A stretch of 64,000 bases of DNA. Source: Neiella marina. Lineage in GTDB: Bacteria > Pseudomonadota > Gammaproteobacteria > Enterobacterales > Neiellaceae. The stretch is from the NCBI RefSeq assembly GCF_002165625.1, contig NZ_NGNS01000019.1, positions 28,113 to 92,112 of the forward strand, in the 5' to 3' direction. The notes under the pieces were generated by a model. The model had not been told where the DNA came from and did no database searches. It saw only the letters and a program-made list of their open reading frames with translations. Shown here piece after piece: positions 18,092 through 26,350 of this stretch. The translations under genes were made by a program, and so were the position numbers. Positions within the stretch are counted from its first letter, which is position 1, and every line of letters starts with the position of its first letter.

Positions 18092-18946
18092 ATGTTACCG
18101 AACGTGATCGTGATCGGTGCTATGAAGTGTGGTACTTCGAGTTTGCATCGATATCTGGATGCACACCCGAACATCGCAATGACGAAGAAAAAGGAAATCG
18201 ATTTTTTTATCGATAGAAAAAACTGGACTAAAGGACAGGCATGGTACGAAGCTCAATTTGATGAACTCCTCAGCCAAGATAGCAAGATCGAAATCGTTGG
18301 AGAAAGTTCGCCGAACTACACGATGTTTCCAACGTTTGAAGGGGTTCCACAGCGAATGGCAGCTATGGTGCCAGACGCGAAGCTGATTTATGTCGTGCGA
18401 GATCCGATTGAGCGAATTAAATCGCACTATCAGCACCAATGGTACGATGGCCGCAAAAGCCAAACTCTTGAACAAGTGCTGCAAACACCGGAACGAAAGC
18501 ATTACATTTCAACCAGCCGATACTACCAACAAATTGAACAGTTTTTGTCTTATTACAAACCGAATCAGCTACTTGTTCTAACGGTTGAGCAATTGAAAAG
18601 TGACCGCGATGCCACGATGCAACGGGTGTTTGAGTTTCTTGGAGTTGATTCGACAATATCGGTAGCCAATTTAGCGGCGGAGTTCCATAGAACGTCCGAC
18701 AAGGTTCGGGTTTCCGGGCCTTTATCTTTCTTGCAGTCGAAATCGGCTACTGGCGCAAAGTTCAGGCAAACCGTTCGGGCGATTGTTCCGAAGATTTGGA
18801 TAAAAAAGATGGGGCAATTATTGACTAAAAAGCCCGACGTCGAGCTCTCTCATGAAACCTTAACTGCGCTAAAGGAAGACTTGGCAGAGGATGCGTCAAA
18901 ACTGAGGGAATTCTCCGGTTTGTCATTAGATACTTGGTCCGTTTAA
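18092..18946 (+). CDS. Sulfotransferase (PAPS-dependent)
   Basis: 284-aa cytoplasmic enzyme expected to move sulfate from 3'-phosphoadenylyl sulfate to a sugar hydroxyl. The 5'-phosphosulfate loop is VIGAMKCGTSSLHRYL (Lys12 within GAMKCGTSS) and the 3'-phosphate site is AKLIYVVRDPIERIKSHY (about 96-113). ATG with GGAG upstream. A second sulfotransferase lies at 20673 and a decayed one immediately downstream at 18975, so sulfation appears to be a trait of this polymer. PAPS synthesis genes are not in the window. Confidence 0.9.
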   Translation: MLPNVIVIGAMKCGTSSLHRYLDAHPNIAMTKKKEIDFFIDRKNWTKGQAWYEAQFDELLSQDSKIEIVGESSPNYTMFPTFEGVPQRMAAMVPDAKLIYVVRDPIERIKSHYQHQWYDGRKSQTLEQVLQTPERKHYISTSRYYQQIEQFLSYYKPNQLLVLTVEQLKSDRDATMQRVFEFLGVDSTISVANLAAEFHRTSDKVRVSGPLSFLQSKSATGAKFRQTVRAIVPKIWIKKMGQLLTKKPDVELSHETLTALKEDLAEDASKLREFSGLSLDTWSV

Positions 18947-18974
18947 ACACAAACAGCAATGGGGAATAACTTCT

Positions 18975-19190
18975 ATGCTAGGACGCTTGAGATGGAAAGC
19001 TAGGCGAATGATGCTCGAGTATGGAGATCTGTTCCCATATCGGCGTTACATGACTAAGCACCAGTGCATCTTCATTCACATTCCGAATCCTGTAGCAATA
19101 TTGGGGCGCAGGGATCATTGTACAAATGGAGCTAACATTTATTTGCAAGCGCCAATGGCAGTTTTATGTCGCTAAAAAGAAAGTCAGCAG
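18975..19190 (+). pseudogene. Remnant of a family-2-type sulfotransferase
   Basis: A 66-codon frame starts MLGRLRWKARRMML and continues LFPYRRYMTKHQCIFIHIP, very like the N-terminus of polysaccharide sulfotransferases whose next residues should be the K-x-AGTS phosphosulfate loop. Here the loop is replaced by NPVAILG, followed by RRDHCT, a recognisable downstream piece. After that the frame is lost: a shifted frame at about 19145-19185 reads QWQFYVAKK, as these enzymes do before their 3'-phosphate site. The remainder is gone and the flippase gene begins inside this stretch. I read it as a truncated, frameshifted pseudogene; a short real peptide is less likely. Confidence 0.55.
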
Positions 19191-20605
19191 CAGCCGTTAT
19201 ATGGAATGTTATTACTAACGGTTTCAGTCAGTTGTTCTCGTTTTTAGTATTTATATTGCTTGCACGTCTAATGACCGTGGAAGAGTTTGGCTTGGTTGGC
19301 TTTGCTTTTCTCGTCGTCGAGTTCGTGTCTATTTTTCTGTCAATTGGGGTAAATCAAAACCTTATTCGTCGAGCGGAGTGGGAAGATAGTTTTGCTTCTA
19401 GCTCACATTGCATATTATTGTTGATTGCTATAGCTATATCTTTATTTCTTGTCATCGTCGTTTCGCCACTTTTCTACTATTTATACTCCGAAACATCCGC
19501 CTACCTTATTGCGTCACTTGCGGTAATTCCGATTTTAGAATCTTTGAGAACATCGCATCTTGCGAAAATGCAACGAGAGTTTCATAACCGACAACTAGCA
19601 ATTATAAGCCTTAGTTCTACCACTTTTGGTGGGTCTGTATCTGTTGTGTTGGCTTTTATGGGTTTTGGTGCTTGGTCTTTGGTAATAGGAAGGATATCGC
19701 AAAGTGTTTTTTCTGCTGTAATCACAAGTTTAATTTCTGATTTTAAAGCTAACTACCAAATAAAAACTGAACATGTCGAAGAAATAAGAAGTTTTGGTAC
19801 TCCTTTATTTATGATGGCTATGCTCACATTTTTTTCAGGAAAAACCATTAATCTCGTAGTTGGCGCTTTTTACGGAGCAAGTGCTTTTGCGCTATTATCT
19901 ATGGCGAAAAAAGGGATTCAGATATTTATTGATCTCTCATTTAAACCTATTAACAAAATTCTAGTTGCGACCCTTGCTAGAGTTGAAGATAGTGAGAGGG
20001 TTGACGCATTTTATCGAACTGTATCGATAGCTGCTTTTGCTATTGTCCCAGCTTATCTGGGGTTGGGGGCTGTAGCAGAACCATTTATTATGTTCTTTGT
20101 GGGAGAGAAATGGCAATCGAGTATTCTGTTAATGACTATTTGTTGTCTAGGTGGCCCCGCAGCTGTTATGGGGTATTTCTTACCTAACCTAATGGTCGCC
20201 TCAGGAGTCCCTAAAGTGGCTTTGAAGCTAAAAATAACAACATTGTCTTTTGCGCTTTTAGCTCCTGTACTCACAATACCATATGGTATTGTGGCGATGA
20301 TGTCCGCTACGGTTGTATCGACCTATATCAGCTTGCCAATTAGATTTTATTTTGCTGCTAAACATACGAATGTATCATTGAAAACTACTTTTATTAAAAC
20401 ATTGCCTTTTTCATTGTCGTCTCTGCTAATGTTTGCTGCGGTTAAGTTAATGTATCATACCAATGTAGTTTCAGAACTAAACTTGATAATACAGTTGTTT
20501 CTAGGGGTGTTTGTTGGGGGGGCGACTTACATTGCTTTGATGTTTATTTTTTGTCGTGCTGTTCTCTATCGCATGATTAATGAAATTAGAAGCATAAAAG
20601 GTTGA
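19166..20605 (+). CDS. Polysaccharide flippase of the Wzx/PST type (MOP superfamily)
   Basis: 479 aa with twelve or more hydrophobic segments. The opening MSLKRKSAAAVIWNVITNGFSQ and LLARLMTVEEFGLVGFAFLV are typical of lipid-linked oligosaccharide flippases. It should move undecaprenyl-diphosphate repeat units to the periplasmic face. No good ribosome site precedes the ATG, which lies inside the sulfotransferase remnant. The gene is AT-richer than those upstream and marks the start of a compositionally different segment. It is one of two flippases in the window (the other ends at 24807). Confidence 0.9.
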   Translation: MSLKRKSAAAVIWNVITNGFSQLFSFLVFILLARLMTVEEFGLVGFAFLVVEFVSIFLSIGVNQNLIRRAEWEDSFASSSHCILLLIAIAISLFLVIVVSPLFYYLYSETSAYLIASLAVIPILESLRTSHLAKMQREFHNRQLAIISLSSTTFGGSVSVVLAFMGFGAWSLVIGRISQSVFSAVITSLISDFKANYQIKTEHVEEIRSFGTPLFMMAMLTFFSGKTINLVVGAFYGASAFALLSMAKKGIQIFIDLSFKPINKILVATLARVEDSERVDAFYRTVSIAAFAIVPAYLGLGAVAEPFIMFFVGEKWQSSILLMTICCLGGPAAVMGYFLPNLMVASGVPKVALKLKITTLSFALLAPVLTIPYGIVAMMSATVVSTYISLPIRFYFAAKHTNVSLKTTFIKTLPFSLSSLLMFAAVKLMYHTNVVSELNLIIQLFLGVFVGGATYIALMFIFCRAVLYRMINEIRSIKG

Positions 20606-20672
20606 GGTGTCTGGGTTTGGTTAGACATAAATATTTTTATTTATTTCAATAATTATTATTTGGGAAATTGAT

Positions 20673-21593
20673 ATGAGAACTGCTGATTTTTTCATCATTG
20701 GAGCGGCCAAATCTGGAACGACCTCGCTTCAGTCATACTTAAAGCAACATCATCAAATCGCTTTCTCAAAGAACAAGGAGCCAAATTATTATGCTTATGC
20801 TGGGCAGCAGCTTCCTGAAAATGGTCCTGTATCGAGTTCAAAGCTATTCAAGTTGAGATATTCCAATTGCGTGACCAGTTCTAGCGCTTATGAGATGCAG
20901 TTTTCACATGTAACAAACGAATTGGCCGTGGGCGATGCATCGGTTCGATACTTGTATTATCCCCGCGCAGCGAAACACATTGCCACTGATGTGCCGAACG
21001 CCAAACTTATAGCTGTGTTGCGTGAGCCTGTTAGTCGGCTTTACTCTCATTACTGCATGAACAAACAATTTAACCTAGAACCTTTAGAACTTCGCGATGC
21101 AATCGATGCTGAGCAACAAAGAATCGATAAGCAGTGGGGCTGGGACTGGCATTACACCAACATTGGCAAGTATGCACAGCAGCTAAAGGTGTATCTCAAA
21201 TTGTTTCCTGCTGAACAGATAAAAATAGTTTTATATGATGACTTTGTTGCACAGCCAGCATCAGTGATGCGAGACATTTACCAGTTCTTGGATGTGGATG
21301 ATACGTTCGTAGCGGATACTAGTAAGAGAGGTAAGGTTCCGTATTGGCCCGCTAACCACACTCTGGATCGGTGGTTAACTGGTCGTTCTGCGGTTAGATT
21401 GTTTCTTAACCGACGCTCTCTGCGGTGGGCGGCGCATCCCGTGATTAATTTATTAAACGAATGGAACCATCGCCCAGTACCCAAATTAACCAATGACGAT
21501 AAAAATCAATTGAGTCGCTTTTTTAAAGAAAGCAATCAAGAGCTCGAGGAGCTTCTTGGGCGCGCGTTGCCGTGGCTCCAACATAAGTCTTAG
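20673..21593 (+). CDS. Sulfotransferase (PAPS-dependent)
   Basis: 306 aa. The phosphosulfate loop FFIIGAAKSGTTSLQSYL (residues 6-23) and the 3'-phosphate site AKLIAVLREPVSRLYSHY (110-127) are both intact, as is KNKEPNYYA, where the acidic residue usually aids catalysis. It resembles heparan N/O-sulfotransferase-like bacterial proteins. The flippase lies upstream across a very AT-rich 67-bp gap, with GGGAAA before the ATG. It may sulfate a different position from the enzyme at 18092. Confidence 0.9.
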   Translation: MRTADFFIIGAAKSGTTSLQSYLKQHHQIAFSKNKEPNYYAYAGQQLPENGPVSSSKLFKLRYSNCVTSSSAYEMQFSHVTNELAVGDASVRYLYYPRAAKHIATDVPNAKLIAVLREPVSRLYSHYCMNKQFNLEPLELRDAIDAEQQRIDKQWGWDWHYTNIGKYAQQLKVYLKLFPAEQIKIVLYDDFVAQPASVMRDIYQFLDVDDTFVADTSKRGKVPYWPANHTLDRWLTGRSAVRLFLNRRSLRWAAHPVINLLNEWNHRPVPKLTNDDKNQLSRFFKESNQELEELLGRALPWLQHKS

Positions 21594-21606
21594 CAGGATA
21601 ATCATA

Positions 21607-22494
21607 ATGTTGCTCTCAAAATTTCTTGGTACTCAGCAAAGTTCGGCAAAAAGACTACGATCGTCATTATTGAAAAAGGGTATTCGTGCTGAACAAATAA
21701 AAGTCGAACATCTATATGATTTTTATCAAGATCTAAAGCCATTTAGGGATAAAGCGGATTTCAGTATCGTTGATACTTTTGGCCTTCAACTTTTGGAAAC
21801 AAAGCCAGTTGAGGATGGATTAGTAGGTGTGATCGTTGAGACAAGACCGTTAGACTCACTGATCTTTGTTGTTGAGCAGGTTATCGAACGCCTCGATATA
21901 CCTGTACAACTATTTCATGGTTCAGAAAACATTGAATTCATACTTGATTCAAAGCTAAAACGCCATATTGATGAAGGTCGCCTTTATTTGGCGCCGTTGC
22001 AAACTGCAGCATTGCGAGCGCCAGCTTACAACGCATTATTCTTGTCTAATACCTTTTGGGACAAGGTAATTGGACGAGAAAAGCTATTAGTTTTCCAGAC
22101 CGATGCGCTGCTCTGCTCTGCCTCACCGTATTCTGTCAATGATTTTCTGGTGTTTGACTATATTGGTTCAAAGTGGGATCGAAATAGACCAATCAAACTC
22201 ATTGCTGATGGAGGCAATGGTGGCTTTAGCCTTCGAAGTTGGTCAAAGACGAAAGAGAGTCTCGAACGGTTTGAACCGAGCCGATGGCCCGGCGGCGAAG
22301 ATGGTTATTTCGCTTTCCATATTGATTTAATTGGCGGAAACGTGGCTACCATGGGCGATGCAGAAAAGTTTTCAACTCAAATTGAATTTAATCAAAATAG
22401 TTTTGGAGCACATAAAGTAACCGACTTATCTAATAAAGATTTAAAACGGTTTGTAGAGTATTGCCCTGACTCTAAACGCTTGTTCAATATTTGA
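21607..22494 (+). CDS. DUF5672 family protein (predicted glycosyltransferase-like)
   Basis: About 295 aa. The core GVIVETRPLDSLIFVVEQVIERL, LHG-type strand LFHGSENIEF, NALFLSNTFWDKV, LLVFQTDALLC, FDYIGSKW, GNGGFSLRSW and GGEDGYFAFH matches the pattern of DUF5672 proteins, which are found in polysaccharide loci and look like GT-A enzymes with QTD as the metal-site strand. The frame opens at 21556, but ATG 21607 has GCAGGA upstream and avoids a 38-bp overlap with the sulfotransferase. No activity has been established for the family, to my knowledge. Confidence 0.75.
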   Translation: MLLSKFLGTQQSSAKRLRSSLLKKGIRAEQIKVEHLYDFYQDLKPFRDKADFSIVDTFGLQLLETKPVEDGLVGVIVETRPLDSLIFVVEQVIERLDIPVQLFHGSENIEFILDSKLKRHIDEGRLYLAPLQTAALRAPAYNALFLSNTFWDKVIGREKLLVFQTDALLCSASPYSVNDFLVFDYIGSKWDRNRPIKLIADGGNGGFSLRSWSKTKESLERFEPSRWPGGEDGYFAFHIDLIGGNVATMGDAEKFSTQIEFNQNSFGAHKVTDLSNKDLKRFVEYCPDSKRLFNI

Positions 22495-22551
22495 TTTTTT
22501 CTTAAACGTATATTCATCCTCTACTATCGCATTTAACTGAGCGGTTTTAAC

Positions 22552-23751
22552 ATGAAAAACACATCAGCGCCTATTGTTTATTTCTTGAGTGCAAGTGACC
22601 GATTAAATTATGGAGACCTTCTCTTTCCTTTAGTTTTTAAAGAAGTTTTATTGAAGAGAAATTCGCAATCGAGCTTTGTTAATTGTGGTTTGGTTGAAAG
22701 TGACTTGTCTGATTTTGGAGCGTTGCCAACGATAAGTTATAGGCAACTAGAAAAGAAAGTTAGTGATACTGGGGGCTATATAGTAGTTGGTGGTGGCGAG
22801 GTTTTTTTCCCAGTGTGGGGGTTGTTGTATAGCTACATTAGTCCGGTGTTTAGTTACTTCTACTCTAGTTATAAAATTTTTAAGAAAATAGATGAGAAAA
22901 TTGGGCTAAGCAAAAAGCTCGTATCGAAAACCCGTCAAACTTCTGCTTTTTGTGTTGATTTACCTAACTCTAAGACATTCTACAACTCCGTTGGTGGTAT
23001 AGGAATCAAGAGAATTTCCAAGAATGAGTCAGAATATGCCTCTGTAAAAAACAACCTTCAAAAAGCTGAATTGGTATCCGTGCGAGATTATGCGACTGCA
23101 GAAAGCTTGAGTGAAATTAGACCTGATGTACAAACTGTACCAGACTCGGCATTAATTATGTCTGATGTCTATCCACTAGATAAGCTAGATAAGCTTATTT
23201 CAGTAGGATTCAAGAATCTCCCCGATAAATATATAGTACTTCAGCTAGGTGCCAAATTTGAACCGAATAACTTAGGTTTTTTTATTGAGAATATACGTTC
23301 TATTGCTGAAAAAATGAATTGCAAGATCGTATGTTGCCCGATAGGTTTAGCTCTTGGTCATGATGATCATAAAATATTAAAGAAGATATGTGAAATCGCT
23401 AGTGACTTTGTGTACGTTGCTCCTCAAAACCTCTTTGACATCATGTATACCATCGCATGTTCTGAAATTTATTTGGGTACAAGCCTTCATGGGTTTATTA
23501 CGGCCCAAAGTTTTGGTTGCAAGTTTGTTCCACTAAATAAAAGAGTTCATAAAATGGCAAGATATGCCAAGACATGGACTGAGCATTTAGGTGTTAATGA
23601 CTGCCACGATTATGAGGAAGATTGGTCGGCCGTTCATACAATCATTGATAGTTGGGATGCCGAGGCTGCAGAGAGGTTGCTGCAAGATCAAAAGTCTAAG
23701 GTCTACAACAATATAAATGCAATGATTGATGCAATGGGAAGCGACTCGTAG
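22552..23751 (+). CDS. Polysaccharide pyruvyl transferase family protein
   Basis: 399 aa. LSASDRLNYGDLLFPLVFKEVL at the N-terminus, YIVVGGGEVFF, YIVLQLGAKF and YLGTSLHGFITAQSFG are the landmarks of the PS_pyruv_trans fold, which adds pyruvate ketals from phosphoenolpyruvate to sugars (CsaB, WcaK, ExoV relatives). The His in TSLHG is the conserved one near the active site. The gene is AT-rich. A 57-bp gap with GAGCGG precedes the ATG. It would give the polymer extra negative charge. Confidence 0.85.
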   Translation: MKNTSAPIVYFLSASDRLNYGDLLFPLVFKEVLLKRNSQSSFVNCGLVESDLSDFGALPTISYRQLEKKVSDTGGYIVVGGGEVFFPVWGLLYSYISPVFSYFYSSYKIFKKIDEKIGLSKKLVSKTRQTSAFCVDLPNSKTFYNSVGGIGIKRISKNESEYASVKNNLQKAELVSVRDYATAESLSEIRPDVQTVPDSALIMSDVYPLDKLDKLISVGFKNLPDKYIVLQLGAKFEPNNLGFFIENIRSIAEKMNCKIVCCPIGLALGHDDHKILKKICEIASDFVYVAPQNLFDIMYTIACSEIYLGTSLHGFITAQSFGCKFVPLNKRVHKMARYAKTWTEHLGVNDCHDYEEDWSAVHTIIDSWDAEAAERLLQDQKSKVYNNINAMIDAMGSDS

Positions 23752-23760
23752 ATTTATCTT

Positions 23761-24738
23761 ATGGATAAGAAAATTTATATATTGCCAGACCCCAAGAAGA
23801 TCACATCTAATTCGTACTATAAGACGCTTTTAAACTGTATTGCCAAAGCGGGATATGACACGGCGAATGCAAGTGATTTCTTTAATGGATCAAAGTTAAA
23901 AAGGAAAGGCGCTGTATTTGTCTTTTCTTGGCAAGAAGATGGCGTTGCTAAACCAAATGTTTATGCGGCAAGCCGCCATTTTCTATATATCTTGTGGGTT
24001 CTCATCAGGATCTGGTTCTATAAGGGAAAGCTCATCTGGATTCGCCACAACGTCAAGCCCCACAAGTTAGCTGATTCCCATTTTATTTCTAGGTTTTATT
24101 ATCAGTTTCTTGTTTTAATTATGGGAATAACCGCTAAACATACTCTTTGTCACTCCAAAAAATACGCTAGCCAACATGGAATGGAGTATGTTCCACACCC
24201 CACTTATAAAAAAAATGATAAATGTGAAAACATTGATATTCCATATTTGATATATGGAAAAATTATGCGATATAAGCAGATTGATCGCGTCTTACTGCAT
24301 TGGCCAATTAATAAGAGCATTTTACTGGCAGGACGATTTGAAAACTCTGAGTTGTCCAAAAGCATACGCTCTATCATCTCCGAACGCGCATTACAGGTTG
24401 AAGTGATTGATCAGTTCGTACCGGACGAACAGCTGGCGGAACTATTATCTCGCACTCGTTGTGTTATTTGCGGCAACGAGAGCTCGAGTATGATTGCTTC
24501 AGGCGTGATTGTGCACGCGCTATCGTCAGGATGTGCTGTAATCGCGCGACGCTCCCCATTTTCTGAAGAACTCGCGGAAATGGGTTTTCCAGTTTTCATG
24601 TTTGATTCTGAATCAGAATTGGCAAAACTAACTCGAGAGATAGAACTATCTAACATAAGTGACTTTGATCTCGAGTTAGAAAAAGCACTTGGTGCAGATC
24701 AAGTAGCCAAGACGATGGCTCGATTTATCGAGAGCTAA
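23761..24738 (+). CDS. GT-B-like glycosyltransferase
   Basis: 325 aa. The N-terminal half resembles GumK/beta-mannosyltransferase-like proteins: ILPDPKKITSNSYYKTLLN, FVFSWQED, then LIWIRHNVKPHK followed by a hydrophobic membrane-associating stretch. The C-terminal half has ILLAGRF, VIDQFVPDEQLAELLSRTRC and GVIVHALSSGCAVIAR, the donor-side pattern. It begins 10 bp after the pyruvyl transferase and is the last plus-strand gene of the left block. No clear ribosome site is visible. Specificity is unknown. Confidence 0.7.
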   Translation: MDKKIYILPDPKKITSNSYYKTLLNCIAKAGYDTANASDFFNGSKLKRKGAVFVFSWQEDGVAKPNVYAASRHFLYILWVLIRIWFYKGKLIWIRHNVKPHKLADSHFISRFYYQFLVLIMGITAKHTLCHSKKYASQHGMEYVPHPTYKKNDKCENIDIPYLIYGKIMRYKQIDRVLLHWPINKSILLAGRFENSELSKSIRSIISERALQVEVIDQFVPDEQLAELLSRTRCVICGNESSSMIASGVIVHALSSGCAVIARRSPFSEELAEMGFPVFMFDSESELAKLTREIELSNISDFDLELEKALGADQVAKTMARFIES

Positions 24739-24792
24739 GAGTCAGTGTTTAGCCGTCAACTACTACTCTCGCATTGTCATCAATTAAATAGT

Positions 24793-24806
24793 TCGCTTAA
24801 CAGCGA
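24793..24806 (-). terminator. Weak hairpin between convergent genes
   Basis: TCGCT and AGCGA around TAAC sit directly after the stop of the minus-strand flippase and in the convergent gap with the gene ending at 24738. The stem is only 5 bp and no proper T-run follows, so termination here is a guess. Confidence 0.25.
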
Positions 24807-26288
24807 CTATCGCCCTTTAATCACACTTAATTTACTCGTAACTTGAGTTAGGGTTTTCTTGACTATGTACTCAAGGTGATGCGCTTCTTTATCTGAATTA
24901 AATGACACTCTAAATGCGATATAGATGCCGATCAGATACACGGCAACAAAAGCAAAGCCAACGACAAAGAATGAGATGTAGAGATTGTCGATCTGGGCAT
25001 TGATAAACTGTGCGCTACTAATTGTTGCGGCCAGTACTAACGCGAGGTTAATGACTACCTTCAGTAGTTGCTTGACGTTGATTTTGAGCATGGTTGATGA
25101 CAATGTGAAAAACGCGATGACAATGCCTAGCTCCAACAAAGCTCGAGTATAAGCAAATTGAATGACCGATTGAGTTGCTAAGAAATACAAGCAAAGGAAC
25201 ATTGCCGCAGAGCTGATAATCTCGTAATAAAACACATATTTCACTTTGGCCAGCGCATATAGAATGGTGTTACTCATGGTCATGAATAAATGTGAGACGA
25301 TGATTAACGACAGCGCGCCAAACACGTCGGCATACTCTAGCCACTGATCGCCCAGCAGCACGAAAACACACAACTCGCTGAAGAAGTATAAGAACGCGGT
25401 AATAGGCAAGCCAATGCACATTAGCACCATAAAACTGATATTGAATTGGTAATGAAGCTTGTTTTTGTCATGCTTCGAATTGGAAAACTCTGCAAGCAGT
25501 GGCTCACATGCTGGTGTGATCAATTGCGATGCGGGCATGAAAGAGATGTATTTCATGACATGGTAGGATCCCAGTTGAGCCTTGCCGAAGAATGAACTCA
25601 CCAGCAGGGTATCCATTTGTGCACGGAGGTAACTAAAAATTTCTTTAGGGATCACCCAGCCGGTGTATTTGAGTTGCTCGCGAACTTTGGAAAAATCGAT
25701 AGACACCGACATTGGCTTGATAATGTAAGAGCCAACGCACTTAATAAATGACGAGGTGACCTGGCCAATAATCAGTGCCCAATAGGACTGTAGTAAGTAG
25801 GCAGAAATCAGGGTGACGGAGACAGCAATGACTTTCTCAGCAACCTCTAGTTTTAGAATTGGGCCATAATTTTGTTCCTTCATAAGTAGCGTCACAGCTG
25901 GGCACTGAATAGCTGTAAACACCATGTAGAGTGAACACACCCTTAGCACATCAACCAATCGAGGGTCATCGTAGAAATCGGCAACCCAAGGGGCGCTGAC
26001 GATGATGCCTATGGCAAACAGGTTGCGGACCAGCATGTTCATGGTCCAAACACCGCTAATGACGCTTTTATCCAAGTTACTGTGTTGGATTAAGTATGGC
26101 CGACCACCTGTCTCTGCCATGACCTGACAGAAGTTCAGCACAATGGTGGCAATAGCAACAATACCAAAGTCTTCCGGCACCAAAATTCGAGCCAAGATTA
26201 GCGTGCTAATCAGGCCAATTGAGCGCTTGAGAAAAGCGACCAAGATAAGCGTGAAGGATCCTTTTAGTACGGTATTTGCTCTGGACAA
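24807..26288 (-). CDS. Polysaccharide flippase (Wzx/MOP superfamily), second copy
   Basis: 493-aa membrane protein: LKGSFTLILVAFLKRSIGLI, LARILVPEDFGIVAIATIVL and KEIFSYLRAQMDTLLVSSFFG are typical of the PST/O-antigen flippase group. It closes the minus-strand XrtA run, downstream of the ligase/polymerase gene by 62 bp. The start is TTG; AAGGGAG seven bases upstream supports it. Having this and the flippase at 19166 in one locus suggests two lipid-linked substrates or a replaced older copy. This one is the likelier partner of the XrtA core genes because of its operon. Confidence 0.9.
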   Translation of the reverse strand: MSRANTVLKGSFTLILVAFLKRSIGLISTLILARILVPEDFGIVAIATIVLNFCQVMAETGGRPYLIQHSNLDKSVISGVWTMNMLVRNLFAIGIIVSAPWVADFYDDPRLVDVLRVCSLYMVFTAIQCPAVTLLMKEQNYGPILKLEVAEKVIAVSVTLISAYLLQSYWALIIGQVTSSFIKCVGSYIIKPMSVSIDFSKVREQLKYTGWVIPKEIFSYLRAQMDTLLVSSFFGKAQLGSYHVMKYISFMPASQLITPACEPLLAEFSNSKHDKNKLHYQFNISFMVLMCIGLPITAFLYFFSELCVFVLLGDQWLEYADVFGALSLIIVSHLFMTMSNTILYALAKVKYVFYYEIISSAAMFLCLYFLATQSVIQFAYTRALLELGIVIAFFTLSSTMLKINVKQLLKVVINLALVLAATISSAQFINAQIDNLYISFFVVGFAFVAVYLIGIYIAFRVSFNSDKEAHHLEYIVKKTLTQVTSKLSVIKGR

Positions 26289-26350
26289 AAAACTGCTCCC
26301 TTAAGTCAGTATTCCTTCGTGTTGTTCTAACTAGCTAATGCGCTAGGCGA

